From NCBI GenBank assembly GCA_017577565.1, contig PKRH01000001.1:1-64000 (forward strand): DNA of 64,000 nucleotides, given 5' to 3'. Made by a program: the position numbers and the translations under genes. Position 1 is the stretch's first letter. Every line of letters begins with the position of its first letter. Of the stretch, positions 56,827 through 64,000 are shown one piece after another. A model generated the notes under the pieces. That model searched no databases, was not told the origin of the DNA, and saw only the letters and a program-made list of their open reading frames with translations. The DNA is from Thermoanaerobacterales bacterium (GTDB lineage: Bacteria > Actinomycetota > Acidimicrobiia > Acidimicrobiales > JACDCH01).

Positions 56827-57633
56827 TCACTCGGAGGTCGGGCCGTCGAAGCGGGGCTCGCGCTTGTCCCGGTGCGACGCCAGGCCCTCCCGGGCGTCGG
56901 GCCCGCCGAAGCCGAGGAACTCGTAGGCCAGCGAGGCGTCGAGGACCGCGGCCTGGGCCCGGTACCAGTGGTTCAGGGTGTGCTTCGTCCAGCGGATGGC
57001 CTGCTGGGCGCCGCGGCTCAGCCGCTCGGCCACCTCGAGCGCGGTGTCGTGGACGGCGTCGTCGTCGACGCACAGCGAGACGAGGCCGATGCGCTCGGCC
57101 TCCTCGCCGCTCAGCGGCTCGCAGGTGAGCAGGTGGTACTTGGCCTTGGCCATGCCGCACAGCAGCGGCCAGCAGATCGCCGCGTGGTCGCCGGCGGCCA
57201 CGCCGAGGCGCGTGTGGCCGTCGATGATGCGGGCCGAGCGGGCGGCCACCGACACGTCGGCGAGGAGGGCGGCCACCAGGCCGGCGCCCACCGCCGGCCC
57301 GTGGATGGCCGACACGATGGGCTTGGCGCACTCGATGACGTTGAACACGAGGTCCCGGGCCTCGCGCAGGATGCGCAGGCGGACGGCGTAGTCCGTCGTG
57401 ATGTCCTCGAGCAGGTCGAAGCTGCCACCGGCCGAGAAGGCCCGCCCGGCGCCCTGGAGCAGCGCCACGTTCGTCTCCGGGTCGCGGTCGACCGCCCGCC
57501 ACACGTCCGCCAGCTCGCGGTGGGCCGCGTGGTCGACGGCGTTGAGGCCCGGGCCGTCGAGCGTGATCCGCAGGACGCCCGGCGACGGGCGGTCGAACCG
57601 CAGGTGCGGGAAGTCGGCGTACGGGTCGGACAT
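56827..57633 (-). CDS. Enoyl-CoA hydratase/isomerase family protein
   Basis: 268 residues of the crotonase fold. Oxyanion segments GAGRAFSAGGSFDLLEDI (about 62-79) and IHGPAVGAGLVAALLADVSVAA with the second oxyanion Gly. Catalytic residues of hydratases (two Glu) are not both clear: VSVAARSARIIDGHTRLGVAAGDHAAICWPLL has His and Asp in their place, so a different crotonase reaction is possible. GGAGG precedes ATG 57633 by 7 bases. The GNAT gene follows 34 bases downstream; galE is divergent. Confidence 0.85.
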   Translation of the reverse strand: MSDPYADFPHLRFDRPSPGVLRITLDGPGLNAVDHAAHRELADVWRAVDRDPETNVALLQGAGRAFSAGGSFDLLEDITTDYAVRLRILREARDLVFNVIECAKPIVSAIHGPAVGAGLVAALLADVSVAARSARIIDGHTRLGVAAGDHAAICWPLLCGMAKAKYHLLTCEPLSGEEAERIGLVSLCVDDDAVHDTALEVAERLSRGAQQAIRWTKHTLNHWYRAQAAVLDASLAYEFLGFGGPDAREGLASHRDKREPRFDGPTSE

Positions 57634-57776
57634 CGGTCGTCCTCCGGTCGGTCGGCGGTCGGCGGCCGGCGCGCCGGGTGCCGCCCCGCGGGGCGCCCGG
57701 CGGCGGTTCGTGGCGAACGTAGGCGCGGCGCGGGTCCGATACCGCACCGGGCACCGCGATGTGCAACGGTGGACGG

Positions 57777-58826
57777 GTGCCCTCCGGAGTCGCCCTGCTG
57801 ACCGGTGGCGCCGGCTACATCGGCAGCCACACCGCCGTCGAGCTGCTCTGCGCCGGCTGGGACGTCGTCGTGGTCGACGACTTCTCCAACGCCAGCCCGG
57901 TCGCGCTCGAGCGCGTCGCCCGCATCGCCGCCGACCACCCGGGCGCGGGGCGGCTGCGCCACCACCGGCTCGACGTCACCGACACGCCGGCGCTCACCCG
58001 CGTGCTGGCCGAGGAGCGCGTCGACGCCGTCGTCCACTTCGCCGGCCTGAAGGCGGTCGGCGAGTCCGTCGAGCAGCCGCTGCGGTACTACCGGGTCAAC
58101 GTCGGCGGCGCGACCTCGCTGCTCGAGGCCATGGCCGCCACCGGCGTCCGCCGCCTGGTCTTCTCGTCGTCGGCCACCGTCTACGGCGAGCCGGCGACGG
58201 TGCCGGTCGACGAGCGGGCGCCGCTCGGCCCCACCAACCCCTACGGGCGGACGAAGCTGATCGTCGAGCAGGTGATGCGGGACGTGGCCGCCGCCGACGA
58301 GCGGTCGCGGTTCGTCGCGCTCCGCTACTTCAACCCCGTCGGCGCCCACCCGAGCGGCCTCATCGGCGAGGACCCCGAGGGCGTGCCCAACAACCTGATG
58401 CCCTACATCATGCAGGTGGCGGTCGGGCGGCGGCCGCGCATCCGGGTGTTCGGCGACGACTACCCGACCCCCGACGGCACCGGCATCCGCGACTACATCC
58501 ACGTCGTCGACCTCGCCCTCGGGCACCTGGCCGCCCTGGAGGCGCTCGACCGCCTCGACCCGTTCACGGCCGTCAACCTCGGCACGGGCCAGGGGTCGTC
58601 GGTGCTCGAGGTCATCGACGCCGCCTCCCGGGCCGTCGGCCGGCAGCTCCCCTACGAGGTCGTCGGCCGGCGCCCCGGCGACGTCGCCGCCATCTGGGCC
58701 GACCCCTCGCTCGCCCACGAGCTGCTGGGGTGGAAGGCCACCCGCACGCTCGACGAGATGGCGGCCGACCACTGGCGCTGGCAGTCCCGCAACCCGCAGG
58801 GCTACCGCGGCGCGCCGGCGGGCTGA
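57777..58826 (+). CDS. galE: UDP-glucose 4-epimerase
   Basis: Interconverts UDP-glucose and UDP-galactose. 349 residues: NAD-binding TGGAGYIGSHTAVELL (9-24), DDFSN contact, catalytic Ser and Tyr-Lys in SSSATVYG and NPYGRTKLIVE, and ALRYFNPVGAHPSG. Length normal. GTG 57777 is chosen with an AACGGT hexamer 6 bases upstream; an in-frame ATG at 57759 would add six residues. The gene is separated by 38 kb from galT (18.2 kb), so the Leloir genes are not an operon here. Confidence 0.95.
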   Translation: MPSGVALLTGGAGYIGSHTAVELLCAGWDVVVVDDFSNASPVALERVARIAADHPGAGRLRHHRLDVTDTPALTRVLAEERVDAVVHFAGLKAVGESVEQPLRYYRVNVGGATSLLEAMAATGVRRLVFSSSATVYGEPATVPVDERAPLGPTNPYGRTKLIVEQVMRDVAAADERSRFVALRYFNPVGAHPSGLIGEDPEGVPNNLMPYIMQVAVGRRPRIRVFGDDYPTPDGTGIRDYIHVVDLALGHLAALEALDRLDPFTAVNLGTGQGSSVLEVIDAASRAVGRQLPYEVVGRRPGDVAAIWADPSLAHELLGWKATRTLDEMAADHWRWQSRNPQGYRGAPAG

Positions 58827-58847
58827 CGCAGGCCGGGGCGCCGCCGC

Positions 58848-60230
58848 TCAGCCGGGGCCGTGGTCGGCGACCCAGCCGCCCCGGCCGGACGCCTTGGCCC
58901 GGCGCATGGCCCGGTCGGCCCGGGCGAGCACGGTCTCGGGGTCGTCGCCGGGGGCCAGGGCGGTCACCCCGATGCTGGCGGTGACGCTGATGCCGGGCAC
59001 GCCGTCGACGAGGATCGGGGCCTCCATCGCCGCCACCAGGCGGTCGGCCACGCCGGCCGCCTCCTGCCGGCCGAGCCGCTCGCACAGCACCGCGAACTCG
59101 TCGCCGCCGATGCGGGCCACCAGGTCGCCGGGGCGGACCGCGCCCGACAGGCGCTGGGCGACGGCCTGCAGCACCCGGTCGCCCACCAGGTGACCGAGCT
59201 GGTCGTTGACCGGCTTGAAGCGGTCGAGGTCGACGAACAGGACGCTGGCCTCGCCCTCGGCCAGCTTGGCGATCTCCCGGACCCGGGAGGTGAACGCCGA
59301 GCGGTTGGCCAGCCCGGTGAGCACGTCGTGGGTCGCCGCGTACTCGAGGGCCCGGTGGCTGCGGTCCCACTGGAGGGTGAAGCGCAGCAGCCGCCCGGTG
59401 CGGTGCACGGCCAGCCAGGTGAACCGGGTGGGGATGCCGTCGTGGGGCCGCCACATGACCATGACGGCGGTGGGCCCCTCGTCCCCCGGCACGGTCACCG
59501 GGTGGACCCAGCACGACGCCAGCCCCTCGGCCCGGGCCCGGGCGGCCGCGCCCGGCGACAGGCCCTCCAGGCTGCGGACGACGACGTCCTCGCCGGTCTC
59601 CAGCGCCCGGCGCCACGGCGCGTCGGGCTCGTCGACCAGCAGGTGGGCCCCGTCCCCCGCGATCACGCTGAAGGCGCCGTCCTGCCAGCCGACGCCGATG
59701 GCCACCCGGCACCCGGGGATCGACTGCTGCAGCGTGTCGACCAGGGCGCCGAGCACGTCGCAGAGGTCGGCGTGGGAGGCGATCGCCTCGAGCGCGACGT
59801 CGAGCGCCCGCTCGTACCCGGCCCGCCGGGCGAACACGACGTGGAAGGGCAGGCCGGTCTGCGACTTGGTGGCGGCGACGACGCTGCAGTGGGTGATCGA
59901 GCCGTCGCGGCAGATGAGGTCGGCCGGCTGGCCCACGCCGCCGCGCGGGTAGCGGGGCTTGCCGGGCACGTGCTCGAGCTGGGCGAAGGCCTCGAGCACC
60001 TCGTCCAGGCAGTGGGGGGCGACGATGGCGTCGATGGTGCGGCCGACGAGCTCCTCGGGGCGCCAGCCGAGCAGCTCCTCGATGGACCGGCCGACCCACC
60101 GGAAGACGCCGTCGTCGTCGACGACCGCGAACGGGTTGACCGCGGTCTCGGCGATGGCCCGGTACATGCCCGGGATCGGCTCGACGTCCGGGTCCGTCGT
60201 CTGGCGTCGCTCGGTCTCGGCGGCCGTCAC
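58848..60230 (-). CDS. PAS-GAF-GGDEF diguanylate cyclase
   Basis: 460-residue cytoplasmic enzyme making cyclic di-GMP. PAS from about 25 to 130 (IAETAVNPFAVVDDDGVFRWVGRSIEELLGW, cited in part FAVVDDDGVFRWVG), GAF-like region about 145-300, GGDEF from about 310 with LTGLANRSAF and RFKPVNDQLGHLVGD. Catalytic motif IGGDEF is intact (GGDEF at 375-379), and an inhibitory I-site RPGD sits five residues before it. No EAL domain, so synthesis only. GTG 60230 has GGGGGAG before it. TATCGT at 60281-60286 is a possible -10. Confidence 0.92.
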   Translation of the reverse strand: MTAAETERRQTTDPDVEPIPGMYRAIAETAVNPFAVVDDDGVFRWVGRSIEELLGWRPEELVGRTIDAIVAPHCLDEVLEAFAQLEHVPGKPRYPRGGVGQPADLICRDGSITHCSVVAATKSQTGLPFHVVFARRAGYERALDVALEAIASHADLCDVLGALVDTLQQSIPGCRVAIGVGWQDGAFSVIAGDGAHLLVDEPDAPWRRALETGEDVVVRSLEGLSPGAAARARAEGLASCWVHPVTVPGDEGPTAVMVMWRPHDGIPTRFTWLAVHRTGRLLRFTLQWDRSHRALEYAATHDVLTGLANRSAFTSRVREIAKLAEGEASVLFVDLDRFKPVNDQLGHLVGDRVLQAVAQRLSGAVRPGDLVARIGGDEFAVLCERLGRQEAAGVADRLVAAMEAPILVDGVPGISVTASIGVTALAPGDDPETVLARADRAMRRAKASGRGGWVADHGPG

Positions 60231-60280
60231 GTCTCCCCCCGCGTGGCCGGCGCGGCACCCTCCCGCACCTCTCGGGCCCA

Positions 60281-60286
60281 ACGATA
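60281..60286 (-). promoter_or_regulatory. Possible -10 element (diguanylate cyclase)
   Basis: TATCGT on the minus strand, 50 bases before GTG 60230. Unlike the leaderless promoters it would leave a short untranslated leader with a ribosome binding site. Confidence 0.35.
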
Positions 60287-60322
60287 CGCGACCGTGGAAC
60301 GGTGCAGAAGCCCGCGCAGTCG

Positions 60323-61480
60323 TCAGGACGGCGACGGCGCGAGCACGTCGGGGCCCAGGTCGGCGAGGCGCCGCCGGCCCGCCAGGGCGACCGTCGCGTC
60401 CAGCTCGCCGAGCAGGCAGCGCAGGACGTGGGTCACCCCCGCCTGCCCGCCCAGGGCCAGCCCGTAGACGTAGGGCCGGCCGTAGAGCACCGCAGCGGCA
60501 CCGAGCGCGACGGCCTTGACGACGTCGGCCCCGTTGCGCACCCCGGAGTCGAGCAGCACCGTCAGTCGGTCGCCCACCGCCTCGACGATCGCCGGCAGGG
60601 CGTCGAGGGCGGCGACGGCGCCGTCGACCTGGCGGCCGCCGTGGTTGGACACGACGATGCCGTCGACGCCGGCGTCCGCGGCCGCCCGGGCGTCGTCGGG
60701 GTGCAGCACGCCCTTCAGCACGATCGGCAGCGACGTGCGCTCGCGCAGCCAGGCCAGGTCGTCCCAGGTGAGCCGGGGGTTGCCGAACATCCCCGCCCAG
60801 CGGAACACCTTGTCGGACAGCGGTGCGCCCTCGGGGAGCGGCGCGTTGAACGCCGGGTCGGTCAGGTAGTTGGCGATGCCCGTGCCCTGCAGGAAGGGCA
60901 GGTAGGCGGTGTCGAGGTCGGTCGGGCGCCACCCGAGCATGAAGGTGTCGAGCGTGACCACGATCGCCCGGTAGCCGGCCGCCTCGGCCCGCTGCACCAG
61001 CGACGCCGCCACCTCGGGGTCCTTGGGCCAGTAGAGCTGGTACCAGCGGGGCCCGTCGCCCGAGGCCTCCGCCGCCTGCTCGATGGAGTGCGCCGCGGCG
61101 GTCGAGTGGATGTAGACGAGCCCCAGCTCGGCGGCGGCCCGGGCCGAGGCCAGCTCGCCCTCGGGGTGGACGATCGTCTGGACGCCGATGGGCGCGAGCA
61201 GCACCGGGGCGGGCATGGGCGTGCCGAGCACCTCGGTGGACAGGTCGCGCTCGGCGACGTCGCGCAGCATGCGGGGCACGATCCGCCAGCGCTCGAAGGC
61301 GGCCCGGTTGGCCCGGGCCGTCGACCCCGACCCGGCGCTGCCGGCCACGTAGCCGAACGCCTGGGGGTCGAGCACCTCGCGGGCCGCCTCCTCGAGGCGG
61401 GACAGGTCGGTCGTGAACGGCGGCCGCTCGCCCGCGGTGCCGCGCAGGTAGATCTCGTGCTGGTAGTCGGCGTAGCTCAC
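60323..61480 (-). CDS. FMN-dependent alpha-hydroxy-acid oxidase, lactate 2-monooxygenase-like
   Basis: 385 residues of the glycolate oxidase/lactate monooxygenase superfamily, a TIM barrel with FMN. Start YADYQHEIYLRGTAGERPPFTTDLSRLEEAAREVL (cited in part YADYQHEIYLRGTAGERP) and LGWRPTDLDTAYLPFLQGTGI are typical of lactate 2-monooxygenase. Active-site His/Arg in VSNHGGRQVDG and Arg in LDSGVRNGADVV. It oxidises lactate or a related hydroxy acid to acetate or the 2-oxo acid. GTG 61480; the PPOX gene lies 17 bases upstream on the same strand. Confidence 0.87.
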   Translation of the reverse strand: MSYADYQHEIYLRGTAGERPPFTTDLSRLEEAAREVLDPQAFGYVAGSAGSGSTARANRAAFERWRIVPRMLRDVAERDLSTEVLGTPMPAPVLLAPIGVQTIVHPEGELASARAAAELGLVYIHSTAAAHSIEQAAEASGDGPRWYQLYWPKDPEVAASLVQRAEAAGYRAIVVTLDTFMLGWRPTDLDTAYLPFLQGTGIANYLTDPAFNAPLPEGAPLSDKVFRWAGMFGNPRLTWDDLAWLRERTSLPIVLKGVLHPDDARAAADAGVDGIVVSNHGGRQVDGAVAALDALPAIVEAVGDRLTVLLDSGVRNGADVVKAVALGAAAVLYGRPYVYGLALGGQAGVTHVLRCLLGELDATVALAGRRRLADLGPDVLAPSPS

Positions 61481-61497
61481 CCTCGCCTCCCCGTCCG

Positions 61498-61998
61498 TCA
61501 GTCCGCCGACGGCGCCGTCGTGCCGCCCACCGGCATGGGCGGCAGCCCGAGCTTGCGGTGGTCCCACGAGCGGACCCGCTCGACGTCGAGCCGCACCGCG
61601 ACCCGGTTGTGCAGCATCTGCTCGACCAGCGGCCGCTGGTCCTCGGTGTAGGGGCCCGTGTAGCGCTCCCACAGGCTCAGCCCCACCTGCCAGAGCACGT
61701 CGGGGTCGTCGACGACGACGCCCCGGCCCTCGAGCGACACCCCCCGGAGGGTGTCGTAGGTGAGGCCGTCCTCGATGAGGACGGTCATCCGGTCGTCGCG
61801 GCGCAGGTTCCGCACCTTCTGCGACTTCCGCTTGGTCTCGAACCAGATCTGGCCGTCGAGGACGCCGTACCACATGGCGACGACGTGCGGTGCGCCGGTC
61901 GGCCCGATGGTCGCCATGGTGGCGGTCCGGCTGCGCCGGATGAACTCGGCGACCTCGTCGTCGGTCATCCTGATCTGCGCCCGCTGGTTGATCCCCAT
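61498..61998 (-). CDS. PPOX-class F420/FMN-binding protein
   Basis: 166-residue split-barrel protein: MTDDEVAEFIRRSRTATMATIGPTGAPHVVAMWYGVLDGQIWFETKRKSQKVRNLRRDDRMTV is the family core (cited in parts: ATIGPTGAPHVVAMWYG; KSQKVRNLRRDDR). Probably binds F420 or FMN and acts as an oxidoreductase. The C-terminal RSWDHRKLG is typical of the family. A GAGGGG lies 6 bases before the ATG. It may be co-transcribed with the hydroxyacid oxidase gene downstream. Confidence 0.88.
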   Translation of the reverse strand: MGINQRAQIRMTDDEVAEFIRRSRTATMATIGPTGAPHVVAMWYGVLDGQIWFETKRKSQKVRNLRRDDRMTVLIEDGLTYDTLRGVSLEGRGVVVDDPDVLWQVGLSLWERYTGPYTEDQRPLVEQMLHNRVAVRLDVERVRSWDHRKLGLPPMPVGGTTAPSAD

Positions 61999-62119
61999 GC
62001 TCGTCCCCTCCGTCTCGCCGCCGGGCGGCGGCGCCGGGCCCGGCGGGTCCGGTTCTAGTCGCTGGCGCGGCGCGCGTTCCCGCCCGGCGACGGCCGGGCG
62101 GGCCGGGGCGGGCGGGGCG

Positions 62120-62458
62120 TCAGCCCTCGCCGTCGGCGTCCTCGTCCTCGTCGGCCGGCTGGGCCAGCAGCCCGCCGGCCGCGGCGAGCGCGGTGGCCAG
62201 CCCGGCGGCCTTGTCGATCACCTGGGCGATGGCGATCTCGGCGGCGCCGGGCATGGGCGAGGGCGGGTCGCCCAGCGACCGCAGCAGCGCCGTCGGGTCC
62301 TGCGTGGGCGCGATGGGCTCGACCTCGGGCAGCGGCGGCACCGGCCGCCACAGGTCGACCCGCCGCTTCTTGGCCTTGGCGGCCTGGCGGCGCCGGCGCG
62401 ACCGGGAGGCCTTGCGGGGCTGCTGCTGTTGCTGTTGCTGCTGGTTCTCGGCGTTCAC
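62120..62458 (-). CDS. Small basic protein with poly-Gln and Arg/Lys tract
   Basis: Unrecognised 112-residue protein. The start NAENQQQQQQQQPRKASRSR has eight Gln, followed by the strongly basic RRRRQAAKAKKRR, then a Pro-rich linker, a hydrophobic helix (GAAEIAIAQVIDKAAGLATALAAAGGLL, about 71-98) and an acidic end DEDEDADGEG. The basic segment could bind nucleic acid. It is 37 bases downstream of the SNF2 helicase stop on the same strand and could be its partner or accessory. The Gln run is coded by mixed CAG/CAA, so slippage is limited. Confidence 0.6.
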   Translation of the reverse strand: MNAENQQQQQQQQPRKASRSRRRRQAAKAKKRRVDLWRPVPPLPEVEPIAPTQDPTALLRSLGDPPSPMPGAAEIAIAQVIDKAAGLATALAAAGGLLAQPADEDEDADGEG

Positions 62459-62495
62459 GGGTGGTCCTCCGGGCGGGGCCGGCCCGGCGCGCGGC

Positions 62496-64000
62496 TCACG
62501 AGCCGTTGTCCTCGGTCAGCAGGGCGTCGGGCCGGATGCCGAGGGCGGTGCGCAGCTGGTCGGCGTCGAGGTCGGCGAGCGAGCTCGACTTCGGCAGCAC
62601 GAGGTCGGCGATGTAGCGCTTGCCGGCGACGACCTCCTCGACCCGCTCGTCGACCGTGCCCGGGCACACGAGGCGGTGGGAGATGACCGTGCGGGTCTGG
62701 CCGATGCGCCAGGCGCGGTCGCGGGCCTGGTCCTCGACCGCCGGGTTCCACCACCGGTCGTAGAGGACCACGTGGTTGGCGGCGGTGAGGTTGAGGCCGG
62801 TGCCGCCGGCCTTCAGCGACAGCACCAGCGCCCCCGGGCCCTCGCGGGTCTGGAAGTCCTGGACGATCCGGTCGCGCTGCCCCCGCGGCAGGCCGCCGTG
62901 GTAGCACTCGACCGGGACGCCGGTCAGCTCGGTGAGGTGCTCGGCCAGGCGCTTGCCCCACTCGGCGAAGTGCGTGAAGACCAGCACCTTCTCGCCGGCG
63001 GCGAACACCTGCTCGACGATCTCCTCGAGCCGGGCCAGCTTGCCGGAGCGGCCCGTCAGCGGCCGGCCGTCGTCGTGGTAGGCGGCCGGGTGGTTGCAGA
63101 TCTGCTTGAGCGCCGTGATGGCGGCGAGGATGGCCCCCTGCCGCTTGTCGCGCGGCTCGCTGCTCGACGTCTCCTTGACCAGGCGGTCGAGCACGGCCTG
63201 GTAGAGGCCGATCTGCTCGCTGGTCATGCTGCAGTGGTCGAGCTCGTCGATGCGGTCCGGCAGCTCGGCGGCCACCTCGGGCTCGGCCTTGGTGCGGCGG
63301 AACACGAGCAGGCCGTTGAGCGCCTTGAGCGCCGCCTCGCCCGGGCCCGAGAGCTGGGCCATGAACACCGACCGCTGGCCGACCAGGCCCGGGTTGGTGA
63401 AGTCGAGGATCGACCACAGGTCGCCCAGGCTGTTCTCGATCGGCGTGCCGGTGAGCGCCAGCTTCATGCGGGCGGGGATGCGGCGCAGCTGCTGCGAGGT
63501 CTCGTTGGCGGGGTTCTTGATGGCCTGCGCCTCGTCCAGGACGAGCCGCCGCCACTCGATCCCGGCCAGTGTCTCGACGTCCCGCACGGCCGTGCCGTAG
63601 GTCGTGATGACGAGGTCGGCGCCCTCGATGGCGGACGCGAACTCGCCCGCCGAGGCCCGGGCGGCGCCGTGGTGGACGACGACCTTCAGGTCGGGGGTGA
63701 ACTTCCGGGCCTCGGCGGCCCAGTTGCCGACCACGGCCGGCGGGGCGACGACCAGCGAGGTGCCCTCGTCGCGGGTGCGGCGGATGTGGGCCAGCACGGT
63801 GGGCGTCTTGCCGAGGCCCATGTCGAGGGCGAGGCAGCCGCCCAGCTCGACGGCGTCGAGGAAGCCGAGCCAGGCGAGGGCCTCGGCCTGGTAGGAGCGC
63901 AGCTTGCCCGTGAACCCCTCGGGCTCCGTGACCGGCTCGGTCGGGGCCTGGCGGGCCCTCTCGAGCAGGTCGGTGGCCCAGCCGTGCCCGGCGACGCTGA
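62496..64000 (-). CDS. SNF2/Swi2-type DEAD/DEAH helicase (N-terminal part off the right edge)
   Basis: At least 501 residues of an SNF2-family ATPase (RapA/HepA-like). Motif I DMGLGKTPTVLAHI, motif II DEAQ (VLDEAQAIKN), motif III LALTGTPIENSLGDLWSILDF, and helicase C-terminal motifs VFTHFAEWGKRL, YHGGLPRGQRDRIVQDFQ, LSLKAGGTGLNLTAANHVVLYDRWWNP and QARDRAWRIGQTR (cited separately). The N-terminus, with any SWIM or other zinc domain, lies beyond the window, so the starting codon is not seen. A small basic protein gene follows it. Confidence 0.93.
   Translation of the reverse strand, partial: SVAGHGWATDLLERARQAPTEPVTEPEGFTGKLRSYQAEALAWLGFLDAVELGGCLALDMGLGKTPTVLAHIRRTRDEGTSLVVAPPAVVGNWAAEARKFTPDLKVVVHHGAARASAGEFASAIEGADLVITTYGTAVRDVETLAGIEWRRLVLDEAQAIKNPANETSQQLRRIPARMKLALTGTPIENSLGDLWSILDFTNPGLVGQRSVFMAQLSGPGEAALKALNGLLVFRRTKAEPEVAAELPDRIDELDHCSMTSEQIGLYQAVLDRLVKETSSSEPRDKRQGAILAAITALKQICNHPAAYHDDGRPLTGRSGKLARLEEIVEQVFAAGEKVLVFTHFAEWGKRLAEHLTELTGVPVECYHGGLPRGQRDRIVQDFQTREGPGALVLSLKAGGTGLNLTAANHVVLYDRWWNPAVEDQARDRAWRIGQTRTVISHRLVCPGTVDERVEEVVAGKRYIADLVLPKSSSLADLDADQLRTALGIRPDALLTEDNGS

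Noticed and set aside
57672..57702. Strong GC hairpin in the galE/enoyl-CoA hydratase gap
   Set aside because: It is imperfect (a three-base bulge), and at this GC content such self-complementary stretches occur by chance; it is not placed after a gene end.
62425..62452. CAG triplet expansion as a variable repeat
   Set aside because: The run mixes CAG and CAA and is only about eight codons, so it is coding low complexity, not a pure microsatellite.

Overview
The window is a 64 kb piece of a very GC-rich (third codon positions almost all G/C) actinobacterial chromosome. The gene families, the iscS-like/mnmA/metE-like/ligA order and the RDD-SpoIIM-DUF58-MoxR cluster fit Actinomycetota. Several families, such as the lactate-2-monooxygenase-like enzyme and the F420-type oxidoreductases, would suit the class Acidimicrobiia, but that placement is an inference. 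About 70 protein genes cover nearly all of the sequence. I see no rRNA, tRNA, CRISPR array, insertion sequence or prophage. No stretch longer than about 165 bases lacks a gene; the longest gaps are about 39781-39943, 30 kb (29973-30119), 57634-57776 and 48202-48333.

Layout. 0-11 kb: a Ser/Thr kinase cut by the left edge, then ligA, a MetE-like protein, a TetR/MFS efflux pair, mnmA and a cysteine desulfurase. 10-17 kb: a divergent RDD/SpoIIM promoter and a five-gene operon (membrane protein, DUF4129, DUF4350, MoxR ATPase, DUF58). 17-25 kb: a methyltransferase, galT behind a short leader ORF, a flavin-reductase-like protein, rsmI, DUF192, an alpha/beta hydrolase, ychF, a SIMPL protein and a PHP protein. 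25-32 kb: an Xre/RES toxin-antitoxin-like pair, prolyl oligopeptidase, a queuosine-salvage protein and two exported proteins of unknown function. 31.7-35 kb: an energy-coupling-factor nickel/cobalt transporter facing a Fur-family regulator. 35-49 kb: metabolic and housekeeping genes (adenosine kinase-like, PepN, ferredoxin/reductase, YcaQ, methionine aminopeptidase, MenC-like enzyme, threonine dehydratase, AzlCD). 49-57 kb: a phosphotriesterase-like enzyme facing an F420-type reductase/TetR operon, an ABC exporter with a WYL regulator, SRPBCC, an M50-like protease, GNAT and an enoyl-CoA hydratase. 57-64 kb: galE, a diguanylate cyclase, an FMN hydroxyacid oxidase, a PPOX protein, a poly-Q basic protein and a SNF2 helicase cut by the right edge.

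Themes. Many transcription units start with a TAnnnT hexamer 6-10 bases before the start codon, the signature of leaderless mRNAs; I count 15. Within operons, stop and start codons overlap by four bases (GTGA/ATGA) at 14 junctions. Convergent genes end within 46 bases of each other and overlap in four cases. Clear candidate operators sit where a regulator gene predicts them: a Nur-like box at the nickel/cobalt transporter, a three-half-site array at the MFS/TetR genes, two palindromes at the F420-reductase/TetR operon, a matched pair of WYL sites, and tandem repeats at the RES/Xre pair. The regulatory DNA and the leaderless leader ORF before galT are the most interesting parts of the window. 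No function here is proven; all calls rest on reading protein and DNA motifs.
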